Positions 9,164-19,654 of a stretch of DNA of 64,000 nt are shown here, piece after piece. Source of the stretch: Propionibacteriaceae bacterium. Lineage in GTDB: Bacteria; Actinomycetota; Actinomycetes; Propionibacteriales; Propionibacteriaceae. Each line of letters begins with the position of its first letter. Positions within the stretch are counted from its first letter, which is position 1. The notes beneath the pieces are model-generated. The model was given only the letters and a program-made list of their open reading frames with translations, searched no databases and was not told the origin of the DNA. The translations under genes were made by a program, and so were the position numbers. Where the stretch lies: NCBI GenBank assembly GCA_031271975.1, contig JAISUR010000020.1, positions 34,009-98,008 of the forward strand, in the 5' to 3' direction.

Positions 9164-9361
9164 CTACGCGGTGGCCACCGCCGGGGTCTTCTCACTAGTC
9201 AACGACACCGAGTTATAACCCGCCTTCGACGCGGTCACCTTCACAGAGATCTCCTTACCCGCATCAGCAGCAACCAACATGTACGTCGCACTCGTGGCCT
9301 TCGAAATCGCCTTACCCGACCTGTACCACTGGAACACGAACTTATCCGGAACCGGAGTCCG
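9164..9361 (-). pseudogene. C-terminal fragment of a repeat-domain surface protein
   Basis: About 65 codons ending at TAG 9164, reading FVFQWYRSGKAISKATS..., then DAGKEISVKVTASKAGY and SEKTPAVATA. This is the QWYR...Y...D.G..I.V.VTASK.GY pattern of Ig-like repeats found at the C-termini of large actinobacterial surface and secreted proteins. Nothing upstream continues the domain: past about 9361 the minus strand changes character and a short rightward coding fragment begins. It is therefore a broken remnant, not a functional gene. Confidence 0.7.
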
Positions 9362-9362
9362 C

Positions 9363-9443
9363 CATGGTTGCCGCATGCGCGGAGTTCGGCCGCTACCCGC
9401 TGGACCTCGACCGCATCGACGCCGAACTCGCTCGGTCGGCCTA
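9363..9443 (+). pseudogene. 26-codon coding remnant, family unknown
   Basis: ATG 9363 to TAG 9441-9443 encodes a short peptide containing EFGRYPLDLDRIDAELARSA, which looks like the natural amphipathic C-terminus of a normal protein. It lies between two other fragments, and its TAG shares the palindrome CTAG with the stop of the leftward DUF3800 fragment, the same convergent-stop arrangement seen at 21853 and 58185. I read it as the tail of a lost gene. It is too short to assign a family. Confidence 0.35.
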
Positions 9444-9650
9444 GGGATGTGTTGCAGCCACCTGGTCGGCCAGTTGCACCATTGAGTTCCGACTGGAGTC
9501 GGCGAACCTCACCTTGCCCACAGTGCCCGGAGCCTGAGTGTTGACATCCTTCCGAAATCTCCCCGCGCTCTCGATGCCGAAGACCTTGCTGTCCTGGCCA
9601 TCGATGACCACTTTGGCCCCTTGAATGAAACCGCGGTTTCGACCGGATCC
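9441..9650 (-). pseudogene. C-terminal fragment of a DUF3800 protein
   Basis: The minus-strand frame from just inside the lipoprotein stop (TGA 9651-9653) to TAG 9441 contains KVVIDGQDSKVFG, KDVNTQAPGTVGKVRFADS and NSMVQLADQVAATHP. The VIDG..S...RR.VN......KVRFADS..N..VQLAD.VAG pattern is the C-terminal half of DUF3800 proteins, which are predicted RNase H-like nucleases. The N-terminal half, with its own catalytic Asp, is missing, and there is no start codon or ribosome site. The break lies exactly at the end of the lipoprotein gene. Confidence 0.7.
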
Positions 9651-10994
9651 TCACAACTCGTCCAGGATCGCCAGCACTCCGTCGGACATGGTCGCGTGGT
9701 TCATCTGGTAAGCGTAGAACAGGTCGCCGACCGTCAGAACGCAGCCAAGGTCTGCGAGGTGGCCGTCGGTGATGCAGCCGTCTTCCACGTCGGCGGTCTT
9801 TCTCACACCGGAGGCCAGGGTTTTCCCGCTGCGGGCGTCGATGGCGGAAAAGTGGGCGTAGTTAATCGCGCTGTAGCGGCATTCACTGAGGCTGATGCAC
9901 CATTTCGCCCGTTTCTTCTTGTCGAGTTCGTACTCGGCTTGAATCAGCGTCTGCACCTCGGCGAGGCTGGACGGGATCTGGTCCAGCGGGAGGCTGAGCA
10001 GCGCCGCTGGGTGGACGCGTTCCAACGTGCCTTTCTCGCCTTTGACATGCTCGCCCCGGGTCACCACAAGGATCTTCCCCGCAGGCGCGGTGGCGACTTC
10101 GGCTTTCGCCTTCTTGGTGAACTCCAGCGGCTGCAGCACGTCGTAGAACTCTTTATAGAAATCCCGCTGCGTGGAACCGTCGGCCACATCCGCATAGTGG
10201 CTCTTCACCAGGACAGCCTGGCGCAGCGCCTCGGCGATGGTCTTCGGAGTTTCGAAAACCTCGACGTCAAACTCGTAGGAATGCTCCCCGATGCTGGCGG
10301 TAATGGTGGCAGACCCGGGCCCGTTGCCATAGACCTGGTCTCCCCAGCCCGGGGCGTCCGCACTGGTGCCGGCACTGGCGACGCCGGAGTCGGAAGACTG
10401 CCAGGTGATCTTTTCCCGGGGGCCGAATTCGGTGACTTCTGCGCCGGTGGAGTCAAAGGCGCGCACAGTGACGGAGACTCGCCCGCCCGCGACCAGCGGG
10501 ATCGTCGCGACGTTCGCGATGGGCTGCGCCAAGGGGTCCGAGCCTTGGAAATGCTCGGCGATCCCCTTCTGGTCGAGCGTCAGCGTCGCCTTGGCGGTCT
10601 GGGTGACCGTGAGGCGCGCTATCCGAGATGCCCAGGCGGACACCTTGACTGTGAAGAACTCTTCGTAGACGTGGCTGCCGGACTCGGCACTGGCCCTGAT
10701 CCGGACCACGCCCGGACCGTCGCCGCGCACGTCGTGGTGTCCCTCGTCCGAAGTCCCGCCCAGGAACGACACCACGGAGTCATCCCCATCCACGACTTCC
10801 CAATCGATGTCGAATTTCGGGGTAGCGGTGCCAAGGATGATGGTCAGTTCCAACGTGGCCGTCTCTCCGACCCAGATTTCGACCTGGGGGTGTTCGACGG
10901 AACGGACCGGCTCGGGCTCGGGGGAACCGCAAGCGCTGGCCGCCAGCAGCAGGAAGGCGGCAGCCGCGGCGAGGATGGTACGGATGGTTCTCAT
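9651..10994 (-). CDS. Predicted lipoprotein with bacterial Ig-like domains, function unknown
   Basis: A 447-residue protein with a classic lipoprotein signal: charged MRTIRTI, hydrophobic core, and lipobox ending at Cys22 (LAASAC-G). The mature part starts with SPEPEPV and then two segments resembling BIG2/Ig-like modules (VEIWVGETATLEL..., DWEVVDGDDSVVSFLG, GPGVVRIRAS; later VTVRAFDSTGAEV, ITWQSSDSGVAS, GPGSATITAS). The C-terminal 180 residues contain Cys pairs (KWCISLSECRY; DGCITDGH, DLGCVLT) that may form disulfides. ATG 10994 overlaps the stop of the MFS gene (ATGA), so the two are co-transcribed; the protein could be a surface partner of that exporter, but this is inference. I do not recognise a specific family. 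Confidence 0.75.
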   Translation of the reverse strand: MRTIRTILAAAAAFLLLAASACGSPEPEPVRSVEHPQVEIWVGETATLELTIILGTATPKFDIDWEVVDGDDSVVSFLGGTSDEGHHDVRGDGPGVVRIRASAESGSHVYEEFFTVKVSAWASRIARLTVTQTAKATLTLDQKGIAEHFQGSDPLAQPIANVATIPLVAGGRVSVTVRAFDSTGAEVTEFGPREKITWQSSDSGVASAGTSADAPGWGDQVYGNGPGSATITASIGEHSYEFDVEVFETPKTIAEALRQAVLVKSHYADVADGSTQRDFYKEFYDVLQPLEFTKKAKAEVATAPAGKILVVTRGEHVKGEKGTLERVHPAALLSLPLDQIPSSLAEVQTLIQAEYELDKKKRAKWCISLSECRYSAINYAHFSAIDARSGKTLASGVRKTADVEDGCITDGHLADLGCVLTVGDLFYAYQMNHATMSDGVLAILDEL

Positions 10995-12385
10995 TTGGGC
11001 TCCGGAATCGATGTCGCGCCGCTACGCCGCAGCGAGGTGAACACCCCGAGGATGCAAATGCCGGCGAAGACGGCGAAGCAGAAGCGCAGGGTGGCGGTGA
11101 TCAGCTCGGGGGACGCGTCGGCGATGGCGGTGCGGCCGAAGAACTGGGTGACGGTGATGGTGATGATCGCCATGGAGACCACCATCCCGAGGTTGCGCAT
11201 CATGGACAAGAACGCGTTGGCGATGCCGTATTCGGACGGTCTGGCCATCGACATGACGGCGGTGGTGTTGGGCGAGGCGAACAGCCCGAAACCGGCTCCG
11301 ATGAGGGCGAGGTTGGCGATGATCAACACCAAAGGAGTCTGTGCGGAGATGGTTGCGAACACGATCAGGCCGACGGCGCACAGGCCCATGCCGGCGCTGG
11401 CCATGATGAACGGCGAGTGCCGGTCGGCGGCGCGTCCCGCCCACGGCGACAGCAGGGCTTGCACGGCAGGTGAGGTGATCAGGACGAAGCCGGCCAAGTC
11501 CGCAGTCAAACCCTGCACCTGCTGCAAGTGGATTGCCAGCAGGTAGGAGACGGCGAACGTCGCGGCGTAGGAGAGCAACGCCGACAGGTTGGACAGCGCG
11601 AAGTTCGGCCCGCCCGCCCAAAGCGCGGGCGAGATCAGCGGCTGCGCGGCGCGGCGCTCCACCCACACGAAGACACCCAGCAACGCCACCCCGGCCGCCG
11701 TGAAAGCAATACCGGGCGGGCTCGGCAGCGTCGTCAACCCGTAGGTCAACGCCAGCGCGGCGCCGACAACCAATGCGATGCCCGGCACGTCCAGCTCGGC
11801 GAGCAGGTTTGCGGGCCGCCGCTGCTCCGACTGCGGCAACCGCCAAACGGCGAAAGCGCCATTGACCAAGCCGAGCACGGCGATCAGGTGGAACACGGAG
11901 CGCCAACCCAAGTGGTGGGTGATGAGCCCGCCGATGACCGGCCCGACCGACAACCCGACATAGACCGCCGCCACGGTGAGCCCGATCGCCCTGCCGCGCT
12001 GTTTGGGATCGACCGCGGACACCAAGATCGCCTGCCCGGTGGCGAACAGACAGCTCGCCCCAACACCTTGCACCACACGCGTGGCTATCAACCCGCCCAA
12101 GGTGGGCACCCATGCGGACACCTCTGCGACCACCGCCAGGACCGCAAGCCCAGTGATGAACATCGCCCGCCGGTTCGTCAGGTCGGCCAGCCTTCCCAAC
12201 GGCAGCAGCAGTGCCACCGTGCACATGTTGTAAGTGGTTACCAACCAGCCCAAGTCGGCGGCCGCAGCCGCAAAGTCGGCCCCGATGGTGGGGATGGAGA
12301 CATTCAGGGCGCTGCCGGTGAACGCGTTCAAGAACTGCGAGCAGACGATGACCGCTATGGTGATGCCGGCCCGCGAAGTGCTCAC
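10991..12385 (-). CDS. MFS exporter, DHA2 (EmrB/QacA) type
   Basis: A 464-residue transporter with about 13-14 hydrophobic segments. It starts with VIVCSQFLNAFTGSALNVSIPTIG, split here as the DHA2 TM1 pattern, then WLVTTYNMCTVALLLPLGRLADLTNRR (loop 2-3 motif A) and RVVQGVGASCLFATGQAI (motif B region). LSVGPVIGGLI is motif C, typical of drug-proton antiporters. Expected role: proton-driven efflux of lipophilic compounds across the membrane. Substrate unknown. It is coupled to the lipoprotein gene downstream. Confidence 0.88.
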   Translation of the reverse strand: MSTSRAGITIAVIVCSQFLNAFTGSALNVSIPTIGADFAAAAADLGWLVTTYNMCTVALLLPLGRLADLTNRRAMFITGLAVLAVVAEVSAWVPTLGGLIATRVVQGVGASCLFATGQAILVSAVDPKQRGRAIGLTVAAVYVGLSVGPVIGGLITHHLGWRSVFHLIAVLGLVNGAFAVWRLPQSEQRRPANLLAELDVPGIALVVGAALALTYGLTTLPSPPGIAFTAAGVALLGVFVWVERRAAQPLISPALWAGGPNFALSNLSALLSYAATFAVSYLLAIHLQQVQGLTADLAGFVLITSPAVQALLSPWAGRAADRHSPFIMASAGMGLCAVGLIVFATISAQTPLVLIIANLALIGAGFGLFASPNTTAVMSMARPSEYGIANAFLSMMRNLGMVVSMAIITITVTQFFGRTAIADASPELITATLRFCFAVFAGICILGVFTSLRRSGATSIPEPK

Positions 12386-12457
12386 TGACCCAGGATATGC
12401 CTGTCGGCCGACCCAGGTGTGCCGGCAGGACAGTCTGCTGACTGGGCCGGGCCGGAA

Positions 12458-12658
12458 TCACACCGCTTCGACCTTCACGCTGAGCGCGTAGGCGGCCAAG
12501 GCCTCCAAGTCCTGGGCGTCGGAGGTCAAGACGGTTCCGTCTGGCTCGGCCAGGGCGACGACGAGGGCATCGACCGCAGAGCCGCGCCGGGCCAGCAACA
12601 GCGCCGCCGTCGCCCGGTCGCGGACCGCAAGCCTGGTCAGCCCCCCGGAGTCGAGGAC
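12458..12658 (-). pseudogene. PIN-domain (VapC-like) pseudogene with internal deletion, disrupted by a repeat
   Basis: The remnant begins at VLDSGGLTRLAVRD, the N-terminal strand and first catalytic Asp of an actinobacterial PIN protein, continues to TAALLLA, and then jumps to RRGSAVDALVVALAEPDG and VLTSDAQDLEALAAY, the C-terminal PIN motifs. About sixty central residues normally found between these parts are absent. Upstream of V12658 the sequence is immediately repeat block 2 (TTTGCGGGGACCCCGG module), so the start codon is gone as well. The 12386-12457 gap to the MFS start holds nothing else. Confidence 0.72.
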
Positions 12659-12970
12659 CGGGGTCCCCGCAAAGTATCGAAGAACTTTGTGGGGTGGTGT
12701 TCCGGGATCTCGGACGTAGTCCGTGTGGCCCGGTAGGGGCACCCTTTCAGGGTGCGTGGGACTTCGTCCGAGGGTGTTGAATCGTCATCCCGGACTTGTT
12801 CCGGGATCTCGGACGTAGTCCGTGTGCCCTGGCAGGGGCACGCCTGCGGCGCGCATGGGACTTCGGCCCAAGATGCCGGAACGAGTCCGGCATGACGGGG
12901 AGGGGGTGCCGGAACGAGTCCGGCATGACGGGTGGGGTTGGAATACCGGAACAAGTCCGGCATGACGGGT
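12655..12970 (-). repeat. Mosaic palindromic extragenic repeat block 2
   Basis: The same modules as block 1 in the opposite orientation: the CCCCGCAAAGTATCGAAGAA module, GGGATCTCGGACGTAGTCCG stems (at about 12700 and 12800), GTGCCC...GGGCAC, GCCTGCGGCGCGCATGGGAC, and three successive CCGGAACGAGTCCGGCATGACGGG-type hairpins (about 12876-12966). One edge abuts the first codons of the PIN pseudogene. The following 12971-13130 carries the promoter region of sucB. Confidence 0.85.
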
Positions 12971-13130
12971 GCGGTTGGTCCCCGGCAGGCAGCATCCGCA
13001 CAAGTTCCACTTGGACTGACAGATTCGAGGAGGCGGGCCGGGCCCTTGGAAGGCGCCGAAGGGCTAGGCTAGCGTTTGAGCCTGGGGCGTGGTCGCCGCG
13101 CCCTGGCGTACGCCGATAAAGGAGAGAGTC

Positions 13131-15290
13131 ATGGCTACACCCGTTCTGTTGCCCGCGCTAGGCGAATCCGTCACCGAAGGAACGATTTCCCGCTGGCTCA
13201 AGAACGTCGGGGACACCGTCGCCATGGACGAACCCTTGGTCGAGATTTCCACTGACAAGGTGGACACCGAAATACCCTCGCCCGTGGCCGGCGTGGTGCT
13301 GGAGATCCGCTACTCCGAAGACGCCACCGTGGAAGTGGGCGCAGTGCTCGCGCTCATCGGAGAAACAGCCGTGCCCGCGCCGCCGCCGGTGTTCACGCCC
13401 GATTTCGCCGTTCACAGCGAAGACCCGGTATCGGTTTCCGACGAAATCCCAGCCCCCGTTCCGCCCCCAGCGCCGCAGCCCCAGCCCCAGCCGGATCCCG
13501 CCCCGCAGCCGGAACCCGATCCGGAGCCGGCACCGGCGCCGGAACTGGATTGGAAGCCGATTCCCATCGCGCAGGCCTGGTCTGCCGCTTGGACATCGGC
13601 GATCGCGCAGGCGTCCGCACCGGCGCCCGCACCGGAACCGGAGCCCGAGGCCTACACGCCGCCCCAGCCCGCCCAGCCTGTCTCGGCCGCCGATCCGGAA
13701 GCCGAACCGGTCCTCTCGGCAGATCCCGAGCCGGACGCATCACCGGCCCCGGAACCGGAAACCGCACCAGCCCCTGCACCTGCGCCGGCCAGCGCGCCGC
13801 CAGAGCCCGTCGCAGAGCCAACTCCCGCCCCGGAACCCGTCGCGGCTCCTGCCGCCGCACCCGCCGAAGGTGTCGAGGTGCTGTTGCCCGCCCTTGGCGA
13901 GTCTGTGACCGAAGGCACGATCTCGCGTTGGCTCAAGAATGTGGGCGACGCGGTCGCCATGGACGAACCGCTGGTCGAAATTTCCACCGACAAGGTGGAC
14001 ACCGAGTTGCCTTCGCCCGCCGCGGGCACGCTGCTCGAAATCCGGGTGCCGGAGGACGCCACCGCGACCGTCGGGTCCGTCCTGGCCATCATCGGGGCCG
14101 CCGCACCGACGATAACCGAGCCGGAACCTGCCACCGCCCCAGAGGTTGCCGCCGCGGAGCCCAGCGCGGCGCCCGAACCTGTCACCGAGGCCGAGCCGGC
14201 CGCGGCCCCCGAGCCGGCACCGGCGCCCAGCCCAGAACCCAGCGCGGCATACCACGCGCCCACGCCCGTGCCCGAACCCGCGGTCCCAGCGCCCGCGCCG
14301 GAACCTGCCGAGCCGCTCCCGACACCAGTGCCGGAACCCATTCCCGCGGCGCCGCAACCCAGCCTTCCTACGCCCGAAGCGCCGATCTGGCCAGCCTCTG
14401 TCAGCGCGCCTGAGCCTGCCGAACCAGAACCGCGCCCGGCCCGGCGGGCAGCCAGCCCAGATGACACGTATGTGACCCCGGTGGTCCGCAAGATCGCCGC
14501 CGCCGGCGGCATCGACCTGGCCGAAGTCCAGGGCAGCGGCGTCGGCGGGCGCATTCGCAAGCAGGACGTCGTCGCGGCCATCGCGGCCAAGGGCGGAACA
14601 CCCGCGGAGGCCGTGGAAGAACCTCCCGAGCCCAGCCCTGACGCCGCCAAACGCGGCACGACCGAACAGCTCTCCAGCCTGCGCGCGGCCATCGCCAAAC
14701 GCACCGTCGAATCGCTGCGCGCCACCGCGCAGTTGACGGCTGTCGCCGAAGTGGATCTGACCCGCGTCGTCCGCAACCAGGAAGGCTATCTCGTGCCGGT
14801 GTTGCAGGCCGTGGCGGACGCGCTGCGCGCAAACCCGCTGCTCAACGCCACCTTCGACCTCGCGGCGGGAACGGTCGCCTACCCGGCCGTTGAGAACATC
14901 GCCATCGCAGTCCCGACCGGCAAGGGCGTGCTCAACCCGGTGGTCAAGAATGCGGCAGAGCTTTCCGCGGCAGACATCGCCAAGGCGGTCTCCGACCTCA
15001 CCAGCCGTGCGCAGTCGGCCAACATCCTGCCCGACGACCTCGCCGGCGCCACGTTCTCCGTCGTCGACTTTGGCGCTTTCGGCTCGCTGCTGGACACGCC
15101 CGTCGTCGTCCCGCCGCAGGTGGCCGCGCTCGGAATCGGGGCGGTCACCAAACGCATCGTCGTCCAAGGTGAGGAAACGCTGTCCATCCGCGACTTGGCC
15201 TACCTGTCGCTCAGCTATGACCACCGGCTGGTGGATTCCTCCGACGCGGCGCGCTTCTTGGCACACGTCAAGGCCCGGCTGGAGTCGTGA
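13131..15290 (+). CDS. sucB: 2-oxoacid dehydrogenase E2 component, two lipoyl domains (SucB/DlaT type)
   Basis: A 719-residue dihydrolipoamide acyltransferase. Two near-identical lipoyl domains (residues 1-80 and 247-325) each carry the lipoylated Lys in STDKVDTE (K43, K288). Very long Pro/Ala/Glu-rich linkers follow both. A peripheral-subunit-binding domain lies at about 446-485 (VTPVVRKIAAAGG...GGRIRKQDVV), and the catalytic domain at about 507-719. His698 and Asp702 of HRLVD are present, but the usual Gly after Asp is Ser703, about eleven residues are missing after EVDLTRV, and the usual TN.GS.GALFDTP segment reads VVDFGAFGSLLDTP. ATG 13131 follows AAAGGAGAG. It is coupled to lipB and lipA, which make its cofactor. 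SucB versus AceF cannot be decided. Confidence 0.85.
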   Translation: MATPVLLPALGESVTEGTISRWLKNVGDTVAMDEPLVEISTDKVDTEIPSPVAGVVLEIRYSEDATVEVGAVLALIGETAVPAPPPVFTPDFAVHSEDPVSVSDEIPAPVPPPAPQPQPQPDPAPQPEPDPEPAPAPELDWKPIPIAQAWSAAWTSAIAQASAPAPAPEPEPEAYTPPQPAQPVSAADPEAEPVLSADPEPDASPAPEPETAPAPAPAPASAPPEPVAEPTPAPEPVAAPAAAPAEGVEVLLPALGESVTEGTISRWLKNVGDAVAMDEPLVEISTDKVDTELPSPAAGTLLEIRVPEDATATVGSVLAIIGAAAPTITEPEPATAPEVAAAEPSAAPEPVTEAEPAAAPEPAPAPSPEPSAAYHAPTPVPEPAVPAPAPEPAEPLPTPVPEPIPAAPQPSLPTPEAPIWPASVSAPEPAEPEPRPARRAASPDDTYVTPVVRKIAAAGGIDLAEVQGSGVGGRIRKQDVVAAIAAKGGTPAEAVEEPPEPSPDAAKRGTTEQLSSLRAAIAKRTVESLRATAQLTAVAEVDLTRVVRNQEGYLVPVLQAVADALRANPLLNATFDLAAGTVAYPAVENIAIAVPTGKGVLNPVVKNAAELSAADIAKAVSDLTSRAQSANILPDDLAGATFSVVDFGAFGSLLDTPVVVPPQVAALGIGAVTKRIVVQGEETLSIRDLAYLSLSYDHRLVDSSDAARFLAHVKARLES

Positions 15291-15952
15291 CAGGGCCACG
15301 CGGAGCAGACCCCCGGCCGATCGAGTTCCGATACTTGGGGCTCGGAGAACACCTGGCCGACTACCGGGCCACACTAGCCGAGCAGCGGCGCGTGCACGCG
15401 CTCGTGGCCTCCGGGGAACTCCCGGCGCAGGTGCTGTTCGTGGAGCATGCTCCGGTGTACACGGCCGGGCGGCGCACCCTGCCGCAAGAACGGCCCGCGG
15501 ACGGATCCGAGGTGATCGAGGTGGACCGGGGCGGCAAGATCACCTATCACGGCCCCGGGCAGTTGGTCGGCTATCCGATCGCGTTCGTCCCTTGGAAAGT
15601 CGGCGTCGTGGACTATGTGCGGATGCTGGAGGAAGCCCTGATCGGTCTCCTCGCCGACTACGGACTGCAAGGGATCCGGGTTCCGGGCCGCACCGGCGTC
15701 TGGCTGGACAAACCGCAGCGCAAGATCGCCGCGATCGGCATCCGGGTATCCCACCAAACCACCCTGCACGGCTTCGCACTGAACGTGTCCGACGATCTGG
15801 CGGCGTTCCAAAAGATCATCCCCTGCGGCATCGACGACGCCGGCGTGACCAGCCTGGGCCGGGAGTTGGGCGAGACGCCGCCGCTGCTCGCAGTGGCCCA
15901 GCGCCTCGAACCGCACCTGCGCGCCGCCCTGAAGGGTAGGATCGCAGGATGA
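15287..15952 (+). CDS. lipB: Octanoyltransferase LipB
   Basis: A 221-residue enzyme that transfers octanoyl groups from acyl carrier protein to the lipoyl-domain lysine, the first step of lipoate synthesis. It shows the LipB core [17 protein letters not shown] (residues 81-97), the catalytic Lys146 in RKIAAIGI, and the nucleophile Cys180 in IIPCGI. The start is GTG 15287, overlapping the sucB stop (GTGA), and the stop overlaps the lipA ATG. The arrangement places the cofactor-attaching enzyme directly behind its substrate protein. Confidence 0.95.
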   Translation: MTGPRGADPRPIEFRYLGLGEHLADYRATLAEQRRVHALVASGELPAQVLFVEHAPVYTAGRRTLPQERPADGSEVIEVDRGGKITYHGPGQLVGYPIAFVPWKVGVVDYVRMLEEALIGLLADYGLQGIRVPGRTGVWLDKPQRKIAAIGIRVSHQTTLHGFALNVSDDLAAFQKIIPCGIDDAGVTSLGRELGETPPLLAVAQRLEPHLRAALKGRIAG

Positions 15953-16890
15953 CCCAGGCCAAACGCATGCTCCGGATTGAGGCCCGCAATTCCCTGACGC
16001 CCATCGAGCGCAAGCCGCCCTGGATCAAGAACACCGCCACACTGTCGCCCGACTACCGCGACCTGCGGCAATTGGTGGCGGCCGGTTCGCTGCACACCGT
16101 CTGCCAAGAGGCCGGCTGTCCCAACATCTTCGAATGCTGGGCGGACCGCGAGGCCACCTTCCTCATCGGCGGCGACGTTTGCACGCGCCGCTGCGATTTC
16201 TGCCAGATCGAATCCGCCAAACCCAAGGACTACGACACCTCCGAGCCGGCCCGCGTCGCCGACTCGGTGCGGCAGATGGGCCTGCGCTACGCGACGGTGA
16301 CGGGCGTGTGCCGCGACGACTTGCCCGATGAAGGTGCGTGGCTCTACGCCGAGACGATCCGCCAGATCCACGCCGCCAATCCGGGTGTCGGCGTGGAAAT
16401 GCTCGCCCCCGACTTTTCCGGCAAGGCAGACTTGCTCGCCCAAGTCTTCGACACCCGGCCGGAAGTGTTCGCCCACAACGTCGAGACGGTGCCGCGCGTC
16501 TTCAAGGCGATCCGGCCGGGCTTTGACTACGGCCGCTCACTGGAAGTGTTGGCGGCTTCGCGGGCAGCCGGGCTGGTCACCAAGTCCAATCTGATCTTGG
16601 GGTTGGGCGAAACCAATGGCGAGGTGCTCACCGCGCTGCGGGAATTGCACGACGCCGGCGCCGAATTGATCACCATCACGCAGTACCTGCGGCCGACGCC
16701 GCGACACCACCCGATCGACCGCTGGGTGAGGCCGGAAGAGTTCGACGAATTCGCGCGGGCCGCAACTGAGATAGGCTATGCGGGCGTGCTGTCAGGGCCG
16801 TTGGTCCGCTCCTCTTACCGGGCGGGGCGGCTCTACCGGGAGGCGATAGCCGCACGAGCGAATGTAGACGGAGCAGCAGATGGCAAGTGA
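15949..16890 (+). CDS. lipA: Lipoyl synthase LipA (radical SAM)
   Basis: A 313-residue radical-SAM enzyme that inserts two sulfurs into the octanoyl-lysine of E2 subunits. The auxiliary cluster motif is C52-x4-C57-x5-C63 ([12 protein letters not shown]) and the radical-SAM motif is C78-x3-C82-x2-C85 (CTRRCDFC). The C-terminal RSSYRAG holds the conserved serine ligand. ATG 15949 is inside an ATGA overlap with lipB. The end overlaps the DUF4191 gene by 11 bases, so sucB, lipB, lipA and the DUF4191 gene form one translational unit. Confidence 0.96.
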   Translation: MTQAKRMLRIEARNSLTPIERKPPWIKNTATLSPDYRDLRQLVAAGSLHTVCQEAGCPNIFECWADREATFLIGGDVCTRRCDFCQIESAKPKDYDTSEPARVADSVRQMGLRYATVTGVCRDDLPDEGAWLYAETIRQIHAANPGVGVEMLAPDFSGKADLLAQVFDTRPEVFAHNVETVPRVFKAIRPGFDYGRSLEVLAASRAAGLVTKSNLILGLGETNGEVLTALRELHDAGAELITITQYLRPTPRHHPIDRWVRPEEFDEFARAATEIGYAGVLSGPLVRSSYRAGRLYREAIAARANVDGAADGK

Positions 16891-17641
16891 AAGGGCGAAG
16901 GAACTCGCCGCGAAGCAGAAGGCGGAGATGAAAGCCGCCAAGCTGGCAAAGAAGACTTCACAAGATCCCAAGGACTGGGGCTGGTTCAAGCAGATCACCC
17001 AAACGGTGAAGATGACGGTCAGTTCCGACCCCGAGTCGAAGTGGTGGCTGATCGGGGCCGGCCTGCTGGGGCTCATCGTCGTTTCCGCCATCGGCTTCTT
17101 CCTGGAGCCGTGGTGGATGTACCTGATCATGGGCGTGATGGCCGGCGTCATCGCCGCGATGTACACGCTGGTGTGGCGCGCAAAGAAGGCCACCTACAAG
17201 CGTTTCGAGGGCCAGGCCGGCGCAGCCGAGGTCGCTCTGGGCATGTTGAACAAGAAGAAGTGGAGCTACACGTCTCCGGTGACGGCCACCAGGCAGATGG
17301 ACGTGCTGCACCGCGCCGTCGGCCAGGCGGGGATCGTGCTCATCGGCGAAGGCGCCCCATCGCGGGTGAAGACGCTGTTGGCCGCAGAGGCGAAGAAGCA
17401 CGAGCAGATCGTCTACGGCGTGCCCGTCACCACCATCGTCATGGGCGACGGCGAGGGCCAGGTGCCGCTCAACAAGCTGACCAGCTACATCAACGCCTTG
17501 CCGAAGAAGATCCGCAAGCTTCAGATCACGGAAACGAACCAGCGGCTGCGCGCCTTGGACGCCGCCCGTCCCAAGATTCCGATGCCCAAAGGCCCGCTGG
17601 TGGCGCCGAAGGGCGCCAATAAGGCCCTGCGCGGCCGGTAA
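16880..17641 (+). CDS. DUF4191 family membrane protein
   Basis: A 253-residue protein with a charged N-terminus rich in Lys/Ala, two membrane helices near residues 55-90 ([40 protein letters not shown]) and a basic cytoplasmic C-terminal domain of about 150 residues ([41 protein letters not shown]). Such proteins stand beside lipA in many actinobacteria; their function has not been established. The ATG lies 11 bases inside lipA. Confidence 0.9.
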   Translation: MASERAKELAAKQKAEMKAAKLAKKTSQDPKDWGWFKQITQTVKMTVSSDPESKWWLIGAGLLGLIVVSAIGFFLEPWWMYLIMGVMAGVIAAMYTLVWRAKKATYKRFEGQAGAAEVALGMLNKKKWSYTSPVTATRQMDVLHRAVGQAGIVLIGEGAPSRVKTLLAAEAKKHEQIVYGVPVTTIVMGDGEGQVPLNKLTSYINALPKKIRKLQITETNQRLRALDAARPKIPMPKGPLVAPKGANKALRGR

Positions 17642-17653
17642 GCGCCGCCTGGC

Positions 17654-19417
<1,764 letters not shown>

Positions 19418-19494
19418 GAGCGCTTCGCGCTCGCGTCCTGCCATCCCAGACCCCCACCACGTCATCCCCCAACCCCGTCATCCCGAACCTCCCC

Positions 19495-19645
19495 ACCACG
19501 TCATCCCGGACTTGTTCCGGGATCTCGGACGCAGTCCGTGTGCCCGTAAGGGCACCCCCGCAGAGTGCATGGGACTTTGTCCCAAGATGCCGGAACGAGT
19601 CCGGCATGACAGGGAGTGGATACCGGAACGAGTCCGGGATGACGG
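19495..19645 (+). repeat. Mosaic palindromic extragenic repeat block 3
   Basis: A shorter member of the repeat family: GTCATCCCGGACTTGTTCCG hairpin, GGGATCTCGGACGCAGTCCG module, GTGCCCGTAAGGGCAC stem, TGGGACTTTGTCCCA stem, and two CCGGAACGAGTCCGG(C/G)ATGAC hairpins. It fills the space between the ABC-F gene and the converging iminopeptidase gene. The preceding 19433-19494 is low-complexity C-rich sequence with degenerate copies. Confidence 0.8.
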
Positions 19646-19654
19646 CGTGCGCTG

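Noticed and set aside
9621..11546. A 641-codon plus-strand frame
   Set aside because: It is the complement of the lipoprotein and MFS genes, both of which have clear signatures.
12458..12742. An intact 94-residue gene
   Set aside because: The first ~28 codons are repeat sequence, and the PIN domain lacks its centre and its proper start.
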